Shown: positions 8,307 through 15,995 of the stretch, in pieces | How positions within the stretch are numbered: position 1 is the first letter of the stretch | How the letters are laid out: every line of letters begins with the position of its first letter | Assembly (NCBI GenBank): GCA_031253795.1 | Contig: JAIRVR010000057.1 | Location: 1 to 42,238 of the forward strand | Length of the DNA stretch: 42,238 nt | Reading direction: 5' to 3' | Source: Burkholderiaceae bacterium | GTDB taxonomy: Bacteria; Pseudomonadota; Gammaproteobacteria; Burkholderiales; Burkholderiaceae_C | Position numbers and translations under genes: made by a program | The notes under the pieces: model-generated | What the model was told of the DNA's origin: nothing | Database searches by the model: none | What the model saw: the letters and a program-made list of their open reading frames with translations, nothing else

Positions 8307-9515
8307 TCACACCCGCTCGAACACCGCCGCGATCCCCTGGCCGCCGCCAATGCACATGGTTTCCAGGCCGTAGCGGCCCTTGCGGCGCTGCAGCTCGTGC
8401 AGCAGGGTGGCCAGGATGCGCACGCCCGTGGCGCCTATGGGGTGGCCCAGGGAGATGCCCGAGCCGTTGACGTTGAGCTTGTGCGCGATGGCATCGTGGT
8501 CGTGCCACTCCCAGCCCTTGAGCACGGACAGGACCTGGCAGGCAAAGGCCTCGTTGAGCTCGACCAGGTCCATCTGGTCCAGCGTGAGGTTCAGGCGTGA
8601 CAGCAGCTTCCTGACGGCGGGCACGGGGCCTATGCCCATGTGCGACGGTTCGCAGCCGGCCGCGGCCCAGCCCACCAGGGTGGCCATGGGGGTCAGCCCC
8701 AGCTCCGCCAGCCTGTCCTCGGCCACGACCAGGCAGGCGGCGCTGGCGTCGTTCTGCTGGCTGGCGTTGCCGGCCGTGACCGTGCCGCCCGGCATCAGCA
8801 CGCGCAGCCTGCCCATGCTGTCCAGGGTGGCATCCGCGCGAAAGCCTTCGTCGCGCGAGAACAGCAGGGGATCGCCCTTGCGCTGGGGCACGGAGACGGG
8901 AACGATCTCGTCGGCGAAGCGGCCCGCCTCCCAGGCGGCGGCAGCGCGCTGGTGGCTGCGCACGGCATAGGCGTCGGCTTCCTCGCGGCTGATGCCATGG
9001 TCGCGCGCCAGGTTCTCGGCGGTCTCGATCATTCCCGAGATCTTTCCGAAGCGCTCCACGGGCTGGGAGCGCTCGCGGCCGCGGTCCAGGCGGTCATAGA
9101 AGCGCACATTTCCCGAGCGCGCGCCCCAGCGCATGTCGGTGCTGTAGTACTCGATATTGCTCATGCTTTCGACGCCACCGGCGATGACCACGTCGGCCGC
9201 GCCGCTTTGCACCATCATGGCGGCCGTGGCCACGGCCTGCAGGCCGCCGCCGCAGCGCCGGTCCAGCTGCATGCCAGGCACTTCCACGGGCAGTCCGGCC
9301 TGCAGGGCCGCCCAGCGGCCCACGCAAGGCGTTTCGCTGCTGGCATAGGACTGGGCGAAGACGACGTCGTCGATGCGTGCGGGGTCGATGCCGCTGCGCT
9401 CGACCACGGCGCGCACCGTGGTGGCGGCCAGCTCCTCGACCGGTACCGGCCGCAGGCTGCCGCCGAAGGTGCCGACGGGGGTGCGAAGGGGGGTGACGAT
9501 GGCGGCTCTGCGCAT
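8307..9515 (-). CDS. Acetyl-CoA C-acyltransferase (thiolase)
   Basis: This 402-residue protein is a full-length catalytic thiolase. The nucleophile is C88 in 'QLDRRCGGGLQA', 'ELNEAFACQ' is present, the His site is 'NGSGISLGHPIGATG', and the second cysteine is C388 in 'METMCIGGGQG'-like context ('LETMCIGGGQG'). It cleaves a 3-ketoacyl-CoA with CoA to acetyl-CoA and a shortened acyl-CoA, the last step of beta-oxidation. It follows the CoA-transferase gene by 26 bp in the minus-strand block. Compared with the thiolase-like gene at 2405-3616, it keeps all catalytic residues, so it is the functional thiolase of the window. Confidence 0.94.
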   Translation of the reverse strand: MRRAAIVTPLRTPVGTFGGSLRPVPVEELAATTVRAVVERSGIDPARIDDVVFAQSYASSETPCVGRWAALQAGLPVEVPGMQLDRRCGGGLQAVATAAMMVQSGAADVVIAGGVESMSNIEYYSTDMRWGARSGNVRFYDRLDRGRERSQPVERFGKISGMIETAENLARDHGISREEADAYAVRSHQRAAAAWEAGRFADEIVPVSVPQRKGDPLLFSRDEGFRADATLDSMGRLRVLMPGGTVTAGNASQQNDASAACLVVAEDRLAELGLTPMATLVGWAAAGCEPSHMGIGPVPAVRKLLSRLNLTLDQMDLVELNEAFACQVLSVLKGWEWHDHDAIAHKLNVNGSGISLGHPIGATGVRILATLLHELQRRKGRYGLETMCIGGGQGIAAVFERV

Positions 9516-9541
9516 GGTGTTGTCTCCTTGAAAGCGGAAAA

Positions 9542-10825
9542 TCAGTGGAAAGCCGCGCCTTGCTGGCGCAGCAGTTCATGGGCCTGGCGCTCCAGGTCCT
9601 CGCGGTGTTCGGGCGCAGCGATATCGATCAGCCGCTTCACGCGCCGCGATAGCGTCTGGCCGCGCAGGTCGGCCACGCCGTGTTCGGTGACGATCAGGCC
9701 CGCATCCGAGCGTGGCGTGCTGACGGGGCCGGACAGCCGGGCCACGATGCGCGAGACGCCCCTGGCCGTGGCCGGCAGCGCCACGACGGGCAGGCCGCCA
9801 CGGCTGCGCGCGGCGCCGCGCAGGAAATCCACGGCCCCGCCCACGGCGCCCACATAGACGCCACCCGCGACCTCGGCATTGACCTGGCCCGTGAGATCGA
9901 CCTCGACGGCCGAGTTGATGGCGGCCAGGCGGTGGCAGGCCGCCAGCACCTCGGGATGGTGGGTGTAGGCGGTTTCGCGCAGCTGCAGCGAAGGATTGCG
10001 GTGGGCCCAGCGCCTGAGCCGTTCGCTGCCCATGAGGATGCCGCCGATGCCCACGCCGGTGTCCAGGCTCTTGCGCGCATGGGTGAGCACACCGGCCTCG
10101 GCCAGGGCCGCGATCCCGTCGCCCACGGCGCCGCTGTGCAGGCCCAGGTCGCGGTGGCCGTGCAGTGCCGCCAGGACGGCCTCGGGCAGGTTGCCCACGC
10201 CCACCTGCAAGGTGGCACCGTCCTCGATCCATCCGGCCACATGGCTGGCGATGGCCTGCTCGGCCGGGCCGGGGGCGCTGCGCGCCTGGTCCAGCGGGGG
10301 GTGCCGCGCATCGATGAGCAAGGCGAAGTCGCCGGCCTGCAGGCTCATGCCGCCATGGGTCCAGGGCACATCGGCATGGACTTCGCCGATCACCACGCGC
10401 GCGCGGCGCACGGCGGCGGGCAGGTATTCCTGGGCCAGGCCCAGGCTGTGGCGGCCCTGGGCGTCGGGGGGGGAGACCTGCAGCAGCACCACGTCGGCGG
10501 GCAGGCTGCCGTCCTCGATCAGGCCCGGCAGTTGCGAGTAGTGGCAGGGCAGGATGTCGAGCAGGCCGGCCTGGGCCAGCGCGCGGTGGGGTCCGCCCGC
10601 CGCATAGCCGAAGAAATCGAAGGTGTCGCCATGGGCGGGCTGCAGCGTGTCCGATGCGCCCATGCCCACGAATGCGCGCAGCCGGCCGCCACGGGCCAGT
10701 GCCTGGCGCTGCGTGGCCACGGCGCGCGTCAGAGTCAGCGGCTCGGCCGTGGCCTGGCCCCACCACAGCGTATCGCCGGGGCGCACCAGGGCCTGGAGCT
10801 GGCGGCCCAGCGCGTCCTGGCTCAT
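9542..10825 (-). CDS. Acetyl-CoA hydrolase/4-hydroxybutyrate CoA-transferase family protein
   Basis: The 427-residue protein starts 'MSQDALGRQLQALVRPGDT'. The C-terminal half has the family motifs 'LQVGVGNLPEAVLAALHGH', 'INSAVEVDLTGQVNAE', 'GGAVDFLRGA' and 'IVTEHGVADLRG'. Family members transfer CoA between carboxylates through a glutamyl-CoA intermediate, or hydrolyse acyl-CoA. Its ATG (10825) overlaps the TGA of the enoyl-CoA hydratase gene as ATGA, implying coupled translation. In this block it could activate the substrate acid at the expense of acetyl-CoA or recycle CoA, in parallel with the ligase at 5392-6903. Exact donor and acceptor are unknown. Confidence 0.9.
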   Translation of the reverse strand: MSQDALGRQLQALVRPGDTLWWGQATAEPLTLTRAVATQRQALARGGRLRAFVGMGASDTLQPAHGDTFDFFGYAAGGPHRALAQAGLLDILPCHYSQLPGLIEDGSLPADVVLLQVSPPDAQGRHSLGLAQEYLPAAVRRARVVIGEVHADVPWTHGGMSLQAGDFALLIDARHPPLDQARSAPGPAEQAIASHVAGWIEDGATLQVGVGNLPEAVLAALHGHRDLGLHSGAVGDGIAALAEAGVLTHARKSLDTGVGIGGILMGSERLRRWAHRNPSLQLRETAYTHHPEVLAACHRLAAINSAVEVDLTGQVNAEVAGGVYVGAVGGAVDFLRGAARSRGGLPVVALPATARGVSRIVARLSGPVSTPRSDAGLIVTEHGVADLRGQTLSRRVKRLIDIAAPEHREDLERQAHELLRQQGAAFH

Positions 10826-11619
10826 GGCTGGCGGTCCCAGTCGAAGCGCAGCGGCTGCTTGTCCTTGAAGCGCTGCACGGCGTCCTGGTGGTAGTCCGAG
10901 CCGCGGCACATGGTCTGGGCATAGGCCTCCAGCTCGGCCATGGCGTGCGCGTCCAGCTCGAAGGCCTGGTTCATGATGGTCTTGGCCATGCCGATGGCGG
11001 CCGTCGAGGCCTGGCCGAAGCGCTGCGCCAGGGCCAGGGCGGCCTGCTGCAGCGCCGCGCCGTCCTCCACGATGTCGTAGACCAGGCCCAGGGCCTTGGC
11101 CTCCTCGGCCTCCACCGTGCGCGCGGTGAAGACCAGTTCCTTGGCCTTTTGCTGGCCCACGATGCGCGGCAGCAGCTGCATGGCGCCCAGGTCGGGGACC
11201 AGGCCGATGCGGCCGAACACGGCGCAGAACCTGGCGCGGCGCGTGCACAGCACGAAGTCGGCGGCCAGGGCCAGGCTCAGGCCCGCGCCGAAGGCCGGGC
11301 CGTCCACGGCGGCGATCACGGGCTTTTCGAGGTTGACCAGCTCGGGGAACCACTGGTGCAGGCTGCGTATGCGTTCGCGCCAGGGCAGGCCCGCCTGGCC
11401 GGCATCCAGCATCTGGCCGATATCGCCGCCCGAGCAGAAGGCGCCGCCCGCGCCGGTGAGGATGACGGTGTGGACCTGCGGGTCGTCGCGCATCTGCGCC
11501 ACGGCGGCGGCCAGGGCCGGGCGCATGGCCTGGTTGAGCGCGTTGCGGGCTTCGGGGCGGTTCAGCGTGATCGTGCCTATGCCGTCCTGGATGGAGGTCA
11601 ATACGGGGGAGGTGTTCAT
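10822..11619 (-). CDS. Enoyl-CoA hydratase/isomerase family protein
   Basis: The 265-residue crotonase-fold protein has normal length. Visible motifs are 'TLNRPEARNALNQAM' near 18-32, the oxyanion-hole segment 'AFCSGGDIGQML', and 'VDGPAFGAGLSLALAADFVLCT', the conserved 'AxGGG' region in the variant form AFGAG. It hydrates or isomerises an enoyl-CoA. It is the third gene of the block after the SDR and MaoC genes, and it overlaps the CoA-transferase start. Having both a crotonase and a MaoC hydratase in one block suggests a substrate with two hydration or isomerisation steps, or an aromatic/cyclic acid; this is inference. Confidence 0.92.
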   Translation of the reverse strand: MNTSPVLTSIQDGIGTITLNRPEARNALNQAMRPALAAAVAQMRDDPQVHTVILTGAGGAFCSGGDIGQMLDAGQAGLPWRERIRSLHQWFPELVNLEKPVIAAVDGPAFGAGLSLALAADFVLCTRRARFCAVFGRIGLVPDLGAMQLLPRIVGQQKAKELVFTARTVEAEEAKALGLVYDIVEDGAALQQAALALAQRFGQASTAAIGMAKTIMNQAFELDAHAMAELEAYAQTMCRGSDYHQDAVQRFKDKQPLRFDWDRQP

Positions 11620-11670
11620 GGGAACTCCGGGGCAGAGTGAAGGAGCGGCCTCTTGCGAGGCCTCCGTGCA

Positions 11671-12564
11671 TCAAGCGAGTTCAGCGTAGCCGTGGCTCAG
11701 CACGGTCTTGTCGCGCTCCAGCACGCGAGCGCGCAGCTGCAGCTGGGAGGGCTGGCCAGGCACGCGCCAGATCTCGGTGACCAGGGTCTCGCCCGGGTAG
11801 ACGGGCGCGGCGAAGCGGATGTCCAGGGCCTTCAGGCGCGCGGGATTGCCGTCGCCGCACTGGCGCAGCACGGCATGGGCCACCAGCCCGTAGCTGGCCA
11901 GGCCGTGCAGGATGGGCCGCTCGAAGCCGGCCCTGCGCGCCACGGCGGGGTCGGCATGCAAGGGGTTGTAGTCGCCCATGAGGCGGTACAGCAGGGCTGC
12001 CTCGGGCCGTATGGCCTGGGTATCGCTGTGGTCGGGTGCGCGGTCCTCGGGCACGGCACGCAGCGGTGCCAGGGGCGCATCGCTGGGCTGGCCGCCGTCC
12101 AGCAGGCTGTAGCCGCCGTCGCCGCGCAGAAAGCTGACCTGCTGCACGGTGGCCAGCAGCTCGCCCTGCGCGGTCTCCAGGCGGCGCTCGGTGACCATGA
12201 TGGCCCCCTTGCCCTCGCCCTTGTCCGTCAGATGGGTGATGCGGTTGTGGCCCACGACCTCGGCACTGGCGGGCAGCGGCCGGTGCAGGCGCATGCGCTG
12301 CTCGCCGTGCAGCAGCCGCACCCAGTCGATGCCGGTATCGGCCTCGCGCGCCCAGAAGCCCGGATAGCCCAGGACCACGGCCTGCGAAGGCAGGGCGCGC
12401 AGACCGCCCGGCGCGCCTTCATAGAAAAACGGCAGGCCGGCATCCGACAGCGGGTCATTGCCCAGGCCCAGGCTCAGCGCATAGAGCATGGTGTCGCGCT
12501 CGCCATAGTGCTGGCGCACAGGCGCGAACGCGCGCTGCTTCAGGTGGTCGTAGCGAATGGTCAT
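11671..12564 (-). CDS. MaoC-like (hydratase 2) double hot-dog protein
   Basis: The 297-residue protein resembles the hydratase 2 part of peroxisomal multifunctional enzyme. The N-terminal hot-dog is degenerate; the C-terminal one carries the hydratase 2 signature 'GDYNPLHADPAVARRAGF' with catalytic D198 and H203 and then 'ILHGLASYG'. It is expected to hydrate trans-2-enoyl-CoA to (R)-3-hydroxyacyl-CoA. It follows the SDR dehydrogenase gene, the natural partner for oxidising that product, with repeat copy B between them. ATG 12564 is chosen because GAGATGACC lies upstream; ATG 12576, four codons earlier, is an alternative. Confidence 0.88.
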   Translation of the reverse strand: MTIRYDHLKQRAFAPVRQHYGERDTMLYALSLGLGNDPLSDAGLPFFYEGAPGGLRALPSQAVVLGYPGFWAREADTGIDWVRLLHGEQRMRLHRPLPASAEVVGHNRITHLTDKGEGKGAIMVTERRLETAQGELLATVQQVSFLRGDGGYSLLDGGQPSDAPLAPLRAVPEDRAPDHSDTQAIRPEAALLYRLMGDYNPLHADPAVARRAGFERPILHGLASYGLVAHAVLRQCGDGNPARLKALDIRFAAPVYPGETLVTEIWRVPGQPSQLQLRARVLERDKTVLSHGYAELA

Positions 12565-12596
12565 GGAACGGGTCATCTCGGTGATTGATTGCGCTG

Positions 12597-12733
12597 GCCC
12601 AATACCCGCAGCCCCCAAAAGCCGGCGCACCCCAACCCAGGGGCGCCGAGCAAGAGCCGCCTCGCGGCGAGGGCGCCGTCCCCCTCCCGCGAAGCGAGAG
12701 AGGGGGAAGCGGCGCAGCCGCTCAGGGGGTGTC
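12597..12733 (-). repeat. Structured intergenic repeat, copy B
   Basis: On the minus strand it begins 5 bases after the SDR stop (TGA 12738-12736): CACCCCCTGAG, stem AGCGGC-TGC-GCCGCT, then CCCCCTC/GAGGGGG hairpin with a CTCGCTTCGCGG apex, then CGCCGCGAGGCGGCTC and TTGCTCGGCG (shared with copy D), and a tail GCGCCGGCTTTTG shared with copy A. It lies between two codirectional genes of one block. Confidence 0.85.
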
Positions 12734-12735
12734 GT

Positions 12736-13653
12736 TCAAACAGGATCCCAGCTGAACACGTCCGCCGAACGGTCCATGGGCACGAAGGAGGCCTTGAGCG
12801 CGGGCATGCCGTGCTCGGCGATGAACTGGGGCGACCAGCCCTCGCTGCGATGCACCGAGCGCAGCGGCCGGGGCTGGCTCATGACGAAGATCTCGTTGTT
12901 GCGCACGGCGAAGACCTGGGCGTTCACCTCGCGGGCCGCGTCCGACAGCAGGTAGACGGCCAGCGGCGCGATCTTGTTGGGCGTCATCTGCTGGATCTTG
13001 GCCACGCGCGCCTGCTGTTCTGGCGTATCCGTGGGGATGGAGCCGATCATGCGGCTCCAGGCGAAGGGAGCGATGCAGTTGGAGCGCACGCCGAACTTCT
13101 GCATGTCCAGCGCAATGGACTTGGACAGGGCGGTCAGGCCCAGCTTGGCGGCGCTGTAGTTGGCCTGGCCCAGGTTGCCGATCAGGCCCGAGGTCGATGT
13201 CATGTGCACGAAGGCGCCGCTTTCCTGCTCCTTGAAGTGGTTGGCCGCCGCGCGGGCCATGTAGTAGCTGCCATACAGGTGGACCTTGATGACGGCATCC
13301 CATTCATCCAGGCTCATCTTGTGGAAGAAGCGGTCGCGTAGGATGCCGGCGTTGTTGACCACGCCGTCGATGCGGCCGAAGTGGTCCACGGCGCACTGCA
13401 CGATGCGGCCCGCCGCGGCGGCATCGGCCACGCTGTCGGTGCTGGCCACGGCCTGGCCGCCGGCGGCCACGATTTCGTCGACCACCTTCTGGGCGGGACC
13501 GGCGTCCGTGCCTTCGCCCGTGGTGGAGGTGCCGATGTCGTTGACCACGACCTTCGCGCCCTCGGCCGCCATGGCCAGGGCGATGTCGCGCCCAATGCCG
13601 CCGCCGGCCCCCGTCACCACCACCACCTTGTCCTGCATCATCTTGTGCGCCAT
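12736..13653 (-). CDS. SDR-family 3-hydroxyacyl-CoA dehydrogenase
   Basis: The 305-residue short-chain dehydrogenase shows the NAD(P)-binding 'VVTGAGGGIGRDIA' (12-25), 'VVNNAGILRD' near 98-107, and the catalytic triad S153 with 'YSAAK' (Y166, K170). Length and start 'MAHKMMQDKVVVVTGAGGGI' resemble the dehydrogenase domain of multifunctional enzyme type 2, which oxidises (R)-3-hydroxyacyl-CoA; the next gene is the matching MaoC hydratase. ATG 13653 is supported by AGGAAGACAAGG upstream. It is the first gene of the minus-strand block, divergent from the itaconate-like block. About 45 residues beyond a minimal SDR core at the C-terminus ('RSADVFSWDPV' end) are also seen in this subfamily. Confidence 0.9.
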   Translation of the reverse strand: MAHKMMQDKVVVVTGAGGGIGRDIALAMAAEGAKVVVNDIGTSTTGEGTDAGPAQKVVDEIVAAGGQAVASTDSVADAAAAGRIVQCAVDHFGRIDGVVNNAGILRDRFFHKMSLDEWDAVIKVHLYGSYYMARAAANHFKEQESGAFVHMTSTSGLIGNLGQANYSAAKLGLTALSKSIALDMQKFGVRSNCIAPFAWSRMIGSIPTDTPEQQARVAKIQQMTPNKIAPLAVYLLSDAAREVNAQVFAVRNNEIFVMSQPRPLRSVHRSEGWSPQFIAEHGMPALKASFVPMDRSADVFSWDPV

Positions 13654-13858
13654 GGCCTTGTCTTCCTGATTGCGTTGTTGTGCGAAAAGCTGGCAGCCAG
13701 CATGCCGGCAAATGCGAGCAGGCGCCATTCGGCAATCGCAAGGACGGGCTTCGCGGGAATGAAAGCAGGGCCCGGCGGGCCAGTCTTTAGCGCGGCCGAA
13801 GGCTCGCTTAAAAAAACGCGGATTGCCTGGGCGCGCGCTTGCCACGACGATGGCGACC
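13654..13858. promoter_or_regulatory. Divergent promoter region between the two main catabolic blocks
   Basis: These 205 bp separate the SDR gene (minus) and the hydratase gene (plus), so both blocks must start here. Two direct copies of CGGCAA at 13706 and 13730, 24 bases apart (about two helical turns), could be contacts for a regulator. A run of seven A's occurs near 13810. No firm -35/-10 pair is seen. Confidence 0.4.
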
Positions 13859-14752
13859 ATGACAGATACGCAACACGCAAGCATCGATGCGGCCACCCTG
13901 GCCCATCTGAAATCCTGGCAGGGCCGCAGCGAGGTACTGGGTGACGGCATCACGGCCGCGCCCGTGGCGGCGCTGTCGGCCACGCTGGACCGGGAAGACC
14001 CCGAGCCCGCGCAAGGCACGGCCCTGCCGCCGCTGTGGCACTGGATGTACTTTCTGCCCCATGCGCGCCAAAGCGAAATCGGCCCCGACGGCCACCCGCG
14101 CCGCGGCGGCTTTCTGCCGCCCGTCCCGCTGCCGCGCCGCATGTGGGCCGGCGGCCGCCTGCGCTGGGAGGCGGGCAATCCGCTGCGTGTGGGCCAGGCG
14201 GTCGAGCGCCGCTCCACCATTCTGTCCGTGAACCACAAGAGCGGCCGTTCGGGCGAGCTGCTCTTCGTGCAGGTGGAGCATGCGTTCGGCAACGCCGAAG
14301 GCCTGGCGTTGACCGAGGAGCACGACATCGTCTACCGCGCGGCGGCCCAACCGGGCGACCCCGCGCCCACGCCCCAGAAGCCGCCACTCGATGGCCAGCA
14401 GTCCTGGTCCCGGGCCATCGTCCCCGACGACGTGCTGCTGTTTCGCTACTCGGCCCTGACCTTCAACGGCCATCGCATCCATTACGACCGCCGCTATGTG
14501 ACCGAGGTCGAGGGCTACCCGGGCCTGATCGTGCACGGTCCGCTGATCGCCACCCTGCTGCTGGACCTGCTGCGCCGCGAACTGCCCCAGGCGCAGCTGC
14601 TGTCATTCGACTTCAAGGCCGTGCGGCCCACCTTCGACCTGCATGCCTTCAGCGTGCACGGCAAGCCTTCTGCCGATGGCAAGACCGTGGAGCTGTGGGC
14701 CCGGGACCATGAAGGCTGGCTGACCATGCAGGCGACCGCCGCGCTGGCCTGA
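13859..14752 (+). CDS. FAS1-like/MaoC dehydratase, probable itaconyl-CoA (mesaconyl-C4-CoA) hydratase
   Basis: The 297-residue protein is a two-hot-dog hydratase of the HTD2 type. The N-terminal FAS1-like dehydratase domain has 'PLPRRMWAGGRLRW' (about 90-103). The C-terminal domain has 'SALTFNGHRIHYDRRYV' (199-215) and 'YPGLIVHGPLIATLL' (220-234), the hydratase site in this subfamily. Related enzymes hydrate mesaconyl-C4-CoA or itaconyl-CoA to citramalyl-CoA. That role fits the block, which also encodes a class III CoA-transferase and a CitE-like lyase; assignment rests on this context. ATG 13859 is preferred; ATG 13850 adds three residues. It is followed by a strong hairpin and then an acyl-CoA dehydrogenase. 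Confidence 0.8.
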   Translation: MTDTQHASIDAATLAHLKSWQGRSEVLGDGITAAPVAALSATLDREDPEPAQGTALPPLWHWMYFLPHARQSEIGPDGHPRRGGFLPPVPLPRRMWAGGRLRWEAGNPLRVGQAVERRSTILSVNHKSGRSGELLFVQVEHAFGNAEGLALTEEHDIVYRAAAQPGDPAPTPQKPPLDGQQSWSRAIVPDDVLLFRYSALTFNGHRIHYDRRYVTEVEGYPGLIVHGPLIATLLLDLLRRELPQAQLLSFDFKAVRPTFDLHAFSVHGKPSADGKTVELWARDHEGWLTMQATAALA

Positions 14753-14774
14753 ATCTTCCCTTGGAAAAACTGCA

Positions 14775-14799
14775 GGCCGGTGCCGCGAGGGCGCCGGCC
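14775..14799 (+). terminator. Intercistronic hairpin after the hydratase gene
   Basis: A 10-bp stem GGCCGGTGCC/GGCGCCGGCC with one G-U pair and a 5-base loop lies 22 bases after the hydratase stop. No T-tract follows, and the next gene starts at 14818 on the same strand, so it may be an attenuator or an mRNA-stabilising structure rather than a terminator. Confidence 0.45.
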
Positions 14800-14817
14800 G
14801 CAAAGGCTTGAGACACC

Positions 14818-15984
14818 ATGATCGACAACACGCTTTCGAACAATTTCCCCGAGATCCGCGACGCCATCCGAGCCCTGTGCGCCGAGTTTCCCGACGAGTA
14901 CTTCCGCAAGATCGACGAGCAGCGCGCCTACCCCGAGGCCTTCGTCAACGCGCTGACCCAGGCCGGCTGGCTGGCCGCGCTGATACCGCAGGAGTACGGA
15001 GGCTCGGGCCTGGGCCTGACCGAGGCCAGCGTCATCATGGAGGAGATCAACCGCTGCGGCGGCAACTCCGGCGCCTGCCACGGCCAGATGTACAACATGG
15101 GCACGCTGCTGCGCCACGGCTCCGCGGCCCAGAAGGAAAAGTACCTGCCGCGCATCGCCAGCGGCGAATGGCGCCTGCAGTCCATGGGCGTGACCGAGCC
15201 GACCACGGGCACGGACACCACCAAGATCAAGACCAGCGCCGTGAAGAAGGATGGGCGCTATGTGGTCAATGGCCAGAAGGTCTGGATCAGCCGCGTGCAG
15301 CACAGCGACTGGATGATCCTGCTGGCGCGCACCACGCCCCTGGCCGAGGTGACGAAAAAGAGCGAGGGCATGTCCATCTTCATGGTGGACCTGGCCGAGG
15401 CCCAGAAGAAGGGCCTGACCGTGCGTCCCATTCCCAATATGGTCAACCACGAGACCAACGAGCTGTTCTTCGAGGACCTGGAAATCCCCGAGGACAACCT
15501 GATCGGCGAGGAAGGCAAGGGCTTCAAGTACATCCTCGACGGCCTGAACGCCGAGCGCACGCTGATCGCGGCCGAGTGCATTGGCGACGGCTACTGGTTC
15601 CTGGACCGCGTGACCAGCTATGTCAAGGACCGGCAGGTCTTCGGCCGTCCCATCGGCCAGAACCAGGGTGTGCAGTTCCCCATCGCCGACGCCTTCATCG
15701 AGGTCGAGGCCGCCAACCTCATGCGCTGGAAGGCCTGCGAGCTGTTCGACGCCCACCAGGCCATGGGTGCCCAGGCCAATATGGCCAAGTACCTGGCGGC
15801 CAAGGCCAGCTGGGAAGCCGCCAATGCATGCATCCAGTTCCACGGGGGCTTCGGCTTCGCCTGCGAATACGACGTGGAACGCAAGTTCCGCGAGACGCGC
15901 CTGTACCAGGTGGCGCCCATCTCCACGAACCTCATTTATTCGTACGTGGCCGAGCACATTCTCGGCCTCCCCCGTTCTTTCTGA
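14818..15984 (+). CDS. Acyl-CoA dehydrogenase with relocated catalytic base
   Basis: The 388-residue flavoenzyme has 'MGVTEPTTGTDTTKIKTS' (123-140), 'NGQKVWISRV' (151-160) and 'IQFHGGFGF' (339-347). At the usual C-terminal catalytic site it reads 'RLYQVAPIST', with Q364 where most members have Glu (YEGT). Instead E246 in 'DGLNAERTLIAAE' sits where isovaleryl-CoA and long-chain acyl-CoA dehydrogenases keep their catalytic base. It is therefore probably active but of a different subtype from the enzyme at 1225-2382. It lies second in the itaconate-like block; a C5-dicarboxylyl-CoA such as methylsuccinyl-CoA is a possible substrate. Whether it is needed for itaconate itself is unclear. Confidence 0.9.
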   Translation: MIDNTLSNNFPEIRDAIRALCAEFPDEYFRKIDEQRAYPEAFVNALTQAGWLAALIPQEYGGSGLGLTEASVIMEEINRCGGNSGACHGQMYNMGTLLRHGSAAQKEKYLPRIASGEWRLQSMGVTEPTTGTDTTKIKTSAVKKDGRYVVNGQKVWISRVQHSDWMILLARTTPLAEVTKKSEGMSIFMVDLAEAQKKGLTVRPIPNMVNHETNELFFEDLEIPEDNLIGEEGKGFKYILDGLNAERTLIAAECIGDGYWFLDRVTSYVKDRQVFGRPIGQNQGVQFPIADAFIEVEAANLMRWKACELFDAHQAMGAQANMAKYLAAKASWEAANACIQFHGGFGFACEYDVERKFRETRLYQVAPISTNLIYSYVAEHILGLPRSF

Positions 15985-15995
15985 AGGCGCGGCGC

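Noticed and set aside
9542-11674. A single long minus-strand frame suggesting a fused hydratase/CoA-transferase.
   Set aside because: The upstream half of that frame is out of frame with the enoyl-CoA hydratase and is only its shadow; the two genes overlap by ATGA.
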